Source of the DNA: Thermoplasmata archaeon UBA184
GTDB lineage: Archaea > Thermoplasmatota > Thermoplasmata > Lutacidiplasmatales > UBA184
NCBI GenBank assembly: GCA_002495185.1
Contig: DAEB01000009.1
Span: forward strand, 1 to 10,086
Length of the DNA: 10,086 nt
Direction: 5' to 3'
The position numbers were made by a program, and so were the translations under genes. Of this stretch, positions 6,620-10,086 are shown in pieces (within the stretch, counting starts at the first letter, position 1; every line of letters starts with the position of its first letter). The notes below the pieces were generated by a model. The model searched no databases, was not told where the DNA came from, and saw only the letters and a list, made by a program, of their open reading frames with translations.

Positions 6620-7429
6620 TTAACGGCTTCGTGTAACGGAATCCTCCCCCGCTTCGGCGAGGAACGTCGTCACGATCCCCGAGGACTGGGGACGTGCCGA
6701 GACGCGGGGAAAGCCGCACTCCGAGAGCAACGCAAGGAACGACCCGGGGTCCGGGAGGGTCTTGAGCGACCGTGGGAGATAGCGGTACGGCCCCTCGCTC
6801 CCGACGGCGCTTCCGAGCCACGGGACGACGCGGTCGAAATAGGCGTGGAAGAGGCGGTTCACGAAGGGAGACGAGGGCTCGGTGATCTCGAGGGTCAGGA
6901 ACACCCCGCCGGGACGGAGCACTCGATGGACCTCGCGGAACGCGGTCCGCAAGTCCGAGAGGTTGCGCGCGACGAACGCGTTCGTCACGAGGTCGAACGA
7001 ACCGTCGGCGAACGGGAGCTTGAGTGCGGTCGCGCGCACGTATCCCAGGTGCTCGCGCTCCGACCGGGTCGCCGACTCGGACGCCGCGTTCTCGAGCATC
7101 GCCCGGGTGAAGTCGGCGCCGACCACGCGGGCAGCACCGTAGTGGTGAGTGACGAGACGGGCGAGCTCGCCCGTACCGCAACCGATGTCGAGCGCCCGCG
7201 CCACGGGCCCCGCCCGACGGAACCGGTCGAGCTCCCAGAGGGCGCGCGGGCGCCAGAGCAGGTCGTTCCCGAGCGACGCGACGTGGTCGAACCACTCGTA
7301 CCCCCGGGCGATATGGGTGAACATCCGCCGCACGTCCCTCTCGAACGTCGGGAGGGTGCGGTCGGGGAGCGGAGAGCCGTCGGGCGCGCGGGGACCGTCG
7401 TCCGCTTCGGAGGCCACGGGCTCGGCCAC
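6620..7429 (-). CDS. UbiE/MenG-type quinone C-methyltransferase
   Basis: A 269-residue class I SAM methyltransferase closely resembling UbiE/MenG, which methylates demethylmenaquinone in the last step of menaquinone synthesis. It shows VRRMFTHIARGYEWFDHVAS (33-52) then LGNDLLWR (53-60), the SAM-binding ALDIGCGTGELA (79-90), ADFTRAMLENA (105-115), LKLPFADGSFDLVTNAF (136-152), ARNLSDL (154-160) and RVLRPGGVFLTLEIT (169-183). PYRYLPRSLKTLP (214-226) matches the family's conserved tyrosine/SLxxxP region. In the first UbiE signature the usual His is Asp (D56), a variant I believe occurs in archaeal and some bacterial homologues. About 28 poorly conserved residues precede the domain. The start is GTG 7429, immediately after an in-frame TGA. 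Presence implies a menaquinone-type respiratory chain; other quinones remain possible. Confidence 0.88.
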   Translation of the reverse strand: MAEPVASEADDGPRAPDGSPLPDRTLPTFERDVRRMFTHIARGYEWFDHVASLGNDLLWRPRALWELDRFRRAGPVARALDIGCGTGELARLVTHHYGAARVVGADFTRAMLENAASESATRSEREHLGYVRATALKLPFADGSFDLVTNAFVARNLSDLRTAFREVHRVLRPGGVFLTLEITEPSSPFVNRLFHAYFDRVVPWLGSAVGSEGPYRYLPRSLKTLPDPGSFLALLSECGFPRVSARPQSSGIVTTFLAEAGEDSVTRSR

Positions 7430-7444
7430 TCAAGCCTCTGCCAT
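7430..7444 (-). other. Four-codon in-frame mini-ORF abutting the methyltransferase start
   Basis: On the minus strand ATG GCA GAG GCT TGA (MAEA-stop) occupies 7444-7430, and the TGA directly touches the methyltransferase GTG (VAEP...). It is in the same frame, so either a leader mini-ORF feeds reinitiation or an ancestral ATG start was cut off by a nonsense codon with the next GTG taking over. No clear Shine-Dalgarno sequence precedes either start. Confidence 0.35.
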
Positions 7445-7455
7445 AACGGTAGAGG

Positions 7456-9864
7456 TCAGGGAGCGGGGCCGACCGATTGCTCGAGCTGGTCCAGCCGCTG
7501 GGCGAAATCCGGCCGGAAGTTCGCGACGCCGCTCTCGCGCGCCTCGGCGAGCCACCGACGCGCCTCCGCGACCTCGCCCCGCGCCGACGCGAGGCGGGCC
7601 AGGCGGTAGAGCATCTCCGAGATCTCCGCCGCCAGCCGTAGGTTCCGCGCCTTCCCGAGCGCGTTTCGGTAGTGGGCCTCGGCCGACGTGAAGTCGTGCT
7701 CGGCCTCGGCGATCATCCCCTCGGTCATCGCGATCTGCTGGTCGCCGAGGTGGTCTCCGAGGGGACCGAGCGCCTCGAGCGCCCGGGCGAGCGCGGGTCG
7801 GGCGAGGTCGGGGTGGCCGAGGTCCGCCTGCCACTGGGAGAGGTTCAGGTTGCAGTAGCCGATCCAGATCGGCGAGCGCGAGCGGTCCGCGGCCTCGATC
7901 GCCTTCGTCAGGTCGCGGATCGCGTCGTCCGGTCGGCCGGTGTGGTACTCCGCGACCGACTGGTTCATCAGCACGCGCGCGCGAGCCCCGTGCTCTCCGG
8001 CAGTCTCGAAGAGGTCCGCGGCCCGACGGTAGAGCTCGAGCGCCGGATCGATGTTCGTGGCCCCGTCCGGGAACATCGTGTTCGCGAGGTCGACGATCGC
8101 GTGGCCGAGCTCGAGGGGCGTTCCCTCCCGCTCCGCGATGCTCGCGGCGGCGCGCTGGTGCTCGAGCGCCCGGTCGAACTCGCCCCGCCGCCACGCGACC
8201 GTGCCGAGGACCCGGTGACCCGCCATCAGGTCCCGCTGGGTACCGGCTTTCTCGAGCCGGTCGAGCGCTTCCGTGGCGAGCGCCTCCGCCGATTCGTACT
8301 CGCTCCGGGTCGTCCGGGTCTGGGCGAGCGCGAGCAGCGCGCGGCCGAGCTCGAGCTCGGCGCCGGGCTCCTTCCGCGCCAGCGTGACCGCTTCCATGAG
8401 AAGCTCCTCGGACCGCGGGAGGATCCCCATCCCCTCGAGGAGACGTCCCTGTTCGGTGAGGAGTCGGATCTCGAGCCGGCGGTCGCGTTCGGTCCCCCGG
8501 CGTTCGGCCTCGAGGGCCCGCCCGACGTGCAGGACGGCGGTCCCGGAATCGAAGTCCCGGGTCGCGGCCCGGGACGCCTTCATGTTGTACTCGACCGCCT
8601 TCGCCTCGTCCCGCCCCAGGTAGAAGTGGCGGGCCAGCTCCGAGTCGGTCACCCCGGGACGGCCTTCGAGGGCGCGGCCGATGCGGGCGTGGAGGATGCG
8701 TCGCCGCGTCTCGGTAAGGCTCGCGTAGAGCGTGCGACGGACGGGCTCGCTCACGAACTCGTAGACCTCGCCTCCCTTTTCGCGGAACAGGCCGTCGTGG
8801 ACGAGGCGGTCGATGCTCTCCGTGACCCCCTCCTCCCCGATCCCCGACACGGCCGCCAGGCTCGCAAACTGGAACTCCTTCCCCAGGACGGCCGCATACG
8901 TGAGAATCCGTCGCTCGCGGTCGCCCTGGTTCTTGGCGCGTTCGAGCAGGATCTCGGTGATCCCCTGGGTTCCCTCGGTCGCTCCCTTCGTACGGCTGGC
9001 GATCCCGGTCGCCGTGCGGACGAGCTGCTCGACGAAGAGTGGATTCCCCTCGGTCTGCGCTTGCCAGCGGCGGACGTCGTTGCGGTCGGGCGAACGGCCC
9101 CCGAGGATCCACCGCACGAAATCCTCCATCTCGACCAGGTTCATCGGCCGAACCGGCACGCTGAGGACGCCGGATACTCCCGAGAGGGTTTCGACGGCAT
9201 TGCGAGTCCGGTCCGGAAGGTCCGCCGCCTCCGCCAGGGTCGCGACGAGAGCGATGTGGGAGCCCGGAAGCTTCGACGCGAACTGGCAGAAGAAGTCGAG
9301 GGTCGAGCTATCGGAGAAGTGAAGGTCGTCGATCGCGACCAGCATCGGCCGGGTCTGCGAGCGTTCGAGAAGGTCCTGCTCGACCCGCCCGAACAGCTCT
9401 TCCCGGCCGGGTCCGAGTCGGTCCGGAAGTCCCGACCGCCCGGGCACGAGGGCGTCGAGGTCCTTCGAAGCATCGCTCGGAGCCGCGCCCGACCCGTTGC
9501 CCGTCTCGACGGTCGTCGGGGCGACCGGTCCGAGCGCCCCGCCCCGGGAGATGGCCCAGGGGGAGACGGACGCCACCGGTCCCCGGATCCCCTCGGACGC
9601 GACGAGCTCTCGCAACAGAGAGAACGCGGGAGGCAGGTCCTCGGGCAAGGCTCGGCCCATCAGGACCGTGAATCCCCTCTTCGACGCTCGTTCGACCACG
9701 GCGTTGAGAAGCTGCGTCTTTCCGACCCCGCCGGGGCCGCTCAGAAGGAGGCCCATTCCGGACCCGTCTCTCGCCCGGTCGAGCGCACGGCTCGCCTCCT
9801 CCAGGACCTCCTCACGGCCGAACAGGGGAGGCGCAGTGGACCCTCGGAGGCCTCGGGACGCCAT
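7456..9864 (-). CDS. STAND/AAA_16-type ATPase with C-terminal TPR array
   Basis: An 802-residue protein of the signal-transducing NTPase type. Numbering below counts from the in-frame GTG at 9867; ATG 9864 is one residue later and preferred. LFGREEVLEEASRAL (15-29) opens the NTPase domain. Walker A is GPGGVGKT (44-51), Walker B is MLVAIDDLHFSD (175-186), and GNPLFVEQL (274-282) is a hallmark of the AAA_16/adenylate-cyclase-associated group. A low-complexity insert (105-158) lies between the Walker motifs. A winged-helix-like region (320-400) includes AAVLGKEF and YASLTETRRRILH. About ten TPR-like helical pairs fill 410-795, e.g. AEYHTGRPDDAIRDLTKAIE (639-658). There is no LuxR-type helix-turn-helix, cyclase or other output domain, so the role is unknown, perhaps an ATP-dependent sensing scaffold. 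It lies in a same-strand run 26 bases before the methyltransferase. Confidence 0.85.
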   Translation of the reverse strand: MASRGLRGSTAPPLFGREEVLEEASRALDRARDGSGMGLLLSGPGGVGKTQLLNAVVERASKRGFTVLMGRALPEDLPPAFSLLRELVASEGIRGPVASVSPWAISRGGALGPVAPTTVETGNGSGAAPSDASKDLDALVPGRSGLPDRLGPGREELFGRVEQDLLERSQTRPMLVAIDDLHFSDSSTLDFFCQFASKLPGSHIALVATLAEAADLPDRTRNAVETLSGVSGVLSVPVRPMNLVEMEDFVRWILGGRSPDRNDVRRWQAQTEGNPLFVEQLVRTATGIASRTKGATEGTQGITEILLERAKNQGDRERRILTYAAVLGKEFQFASLAAVSGIGEEGVTESIDRLVHDGLFREKGGEVYEFVSEPVRRTLYASLTETRRRILHARIGRALEGRPGVTDSELARHFYLGRDEAKAVEYNMKASRAATRDFDSGTAVLHVGRALEAERRGTERDRRLEIRLLTEQGRLLEGMGILPRSEELLMEAVTLARKEPGAELELGRALLALAQTRTTRSEYESAEALATEALDRLEKAGTQRDLMAGHRVLGTVAWRRGEFDRALEHQRAAASIAEREGTPLELGHAIVDLANTMFPDGATNIDPALELYRRAADLFETAGEHGARARVLMNQSVAEYHTGRPDDAIRDLTKAIEAADRSRSPIWIGYCNLNLSQWQADLGHPDLARPALARALEALGPLGDHLGDQQIAMTEGMIAEAEHDFTSAEAHYRNALGKARNLRLAAEISEMLYRLARLASARGEVAEARRWLAEARESGVANFRPDFAQRLDQLEQSVGPAP

Positions 9865-9875
9865 CACACCATGAT

Positions 9876-10086
9876 TCAGCCCGTCGGAACCTTATAATCC
9901 TCGTTGGTCGCCCCGGTCGGCCGGCGGTCGGAGCCCGAAGCGGCTTCGACGGGACTCCGCGTCGGCACGACGCCGATCTGCCGTCCCAGCTCGAAGTACG
10001 GCTCGGCGAGCTGCGGACGAAGGGCGAGGACCCCGAGGTCGGTCGAGAGCGCGTAGGCCTGACGGGCCCCCTCGAGGTCCCGGGTC
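9876..10086 (-). CDS. C-terminal fragment of a helical, possibly TPR, protein truncated by the window edge
   Basis: The minus strand is open from the window edge to TGA at 9878-9876, giving 69 codons with no start inside the window. The visible protein has a helical, TPR-like stretch, RDLEGARQAYALSTDLGVLA followed by LRPQLAEPYFELGRQIGVVP, then a hydrophilic tail of about 30 residues ending NEDYKVPTG. The spacing of small and hydrophobic residues resembles the last repeats of TPR-bearing STAND ATPases. It may be a tandem paralogue of the next gene, but too little is visible to be sure. Its stop lies 11 bases before ATG 9864, so the two genes are probably cotranscribed. Confidence 0.7.
   Translation of the reverse strand, partial: TRDLEGARQAYALSTDLGVLALRPQLAEPYFELGRQIGVVPTRSPVEAASGSDRRPTGATNEDYKVPTG
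9891..9900 (-). promoter_or_regulatory. Possible internal TATA box ahead of the STAND-TPR gene
   Basis: The minus strand reads GGATTATAAG, the best TATA-like match in the window, centred about 31 bases before ATG 9864. It would place transcription start near 9870, giving a nearly leaderless message. It lies inside the coding region of the preceding gene, where it encodes part of E-D-Y-K, so the match could be coincidental. Confidence 0.35.

Noticed and set aside
6619..6625. TTAAG element ahead of the aminotransferase gene, considered as a promoter
   Set aside because: It contains the TAA stop of the methyltransferase gene, and the 24-base gap fits an operon.
4778..7609. 943-codon plus-strand open frame across taw2, the aminotransferase and menG
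   Set aside because: It is Arg/Gly/Pro-rich with no recognisable domain and lies over three well-supported genes. Long antisense frames are expected in DNA this GC-rich.
7672..9897. 741-codon plus-strand open frame antisense to the STAND-TPR gene
   Set aside because: Composition is typical of a GC-rich shadow, and the minus strand carries intact Walker, GNPLFVEQL and TPR motifs.
1..10086. Insertion sequences, CRISPR arrays or phage genes
   Set aside because: No transposase, integrase, phage or Cas motifs and no regularly spaced repeats were seen on either strand.

Overview
This 10 kb window looks archaeal and very GC-rich. The evidence is an Alba chromatin protein, a TrmB-family regulator and a Taw2-type wyosine enzyme. 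Together with a menaquinone methyltransferase and high GC, this would fit an uncultivated Thermoplasmatota-like lineage, but that lineage assignment is inference. Genes are packed tightly, with start-stop overlap, overlapping convergent ends and almost no intergenic DNA. Nothing suggests mobile elements, CRISPR or recent transfer.

Layout from left to right. Bases 1-20 read on the minus strand as the 5' end of a tRNA gene cut by the window edge. It diverges from alba (139-483, +) across a 118-base spacer holding weak promoter elements and a hairpin over the probable ribosome binding site. Alba runs tail-to-tail into a large membrane protein (416-2293, -) that appears to join a DUF1614-like membrane domain to an RDD domain. 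The two genes overlap by 68 bases, and both encode proline-rich tails there. An 83-base divergent promoter region separates the membrane protein from an aspartase/fumarase-family lyase (2377-3777, +). Next come a TrmB-type regulator (3835-4590, +) and taw2 (4587-5468, +), joined by a GTGA start-stop overlap. Taw2 meets the next gene, on the other strand, in one CTAG that supplies both stop codons.

The right half is one minus-strand run, read from right to left. It starts with the C-terminal end of a helical, possibly TPR, protein (9876-10086, cut by the window edge). It continues with a STAND/AAA_16 ATPase with a TPR array (7456-9864), a UbiE/MenG methyltransferase (6620-7429) and a PLP-dependent aminotransferase (5465-6595). 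Gaps of 11, 26 and 24 bases suggest an operon.

Most genes are housekeeping: chromatin, tRNA modification at position 37, quinone methylation and amino-acid metabolism. The least understood parts are the DUF1614-RDD fusion with its unrecognised hydrophilic linker and the STAND-TPR protein with no visible output domain. I found no strong case for an entirely new system. The more interesting signals are gene architecture, overlaps and possible translational control elements.
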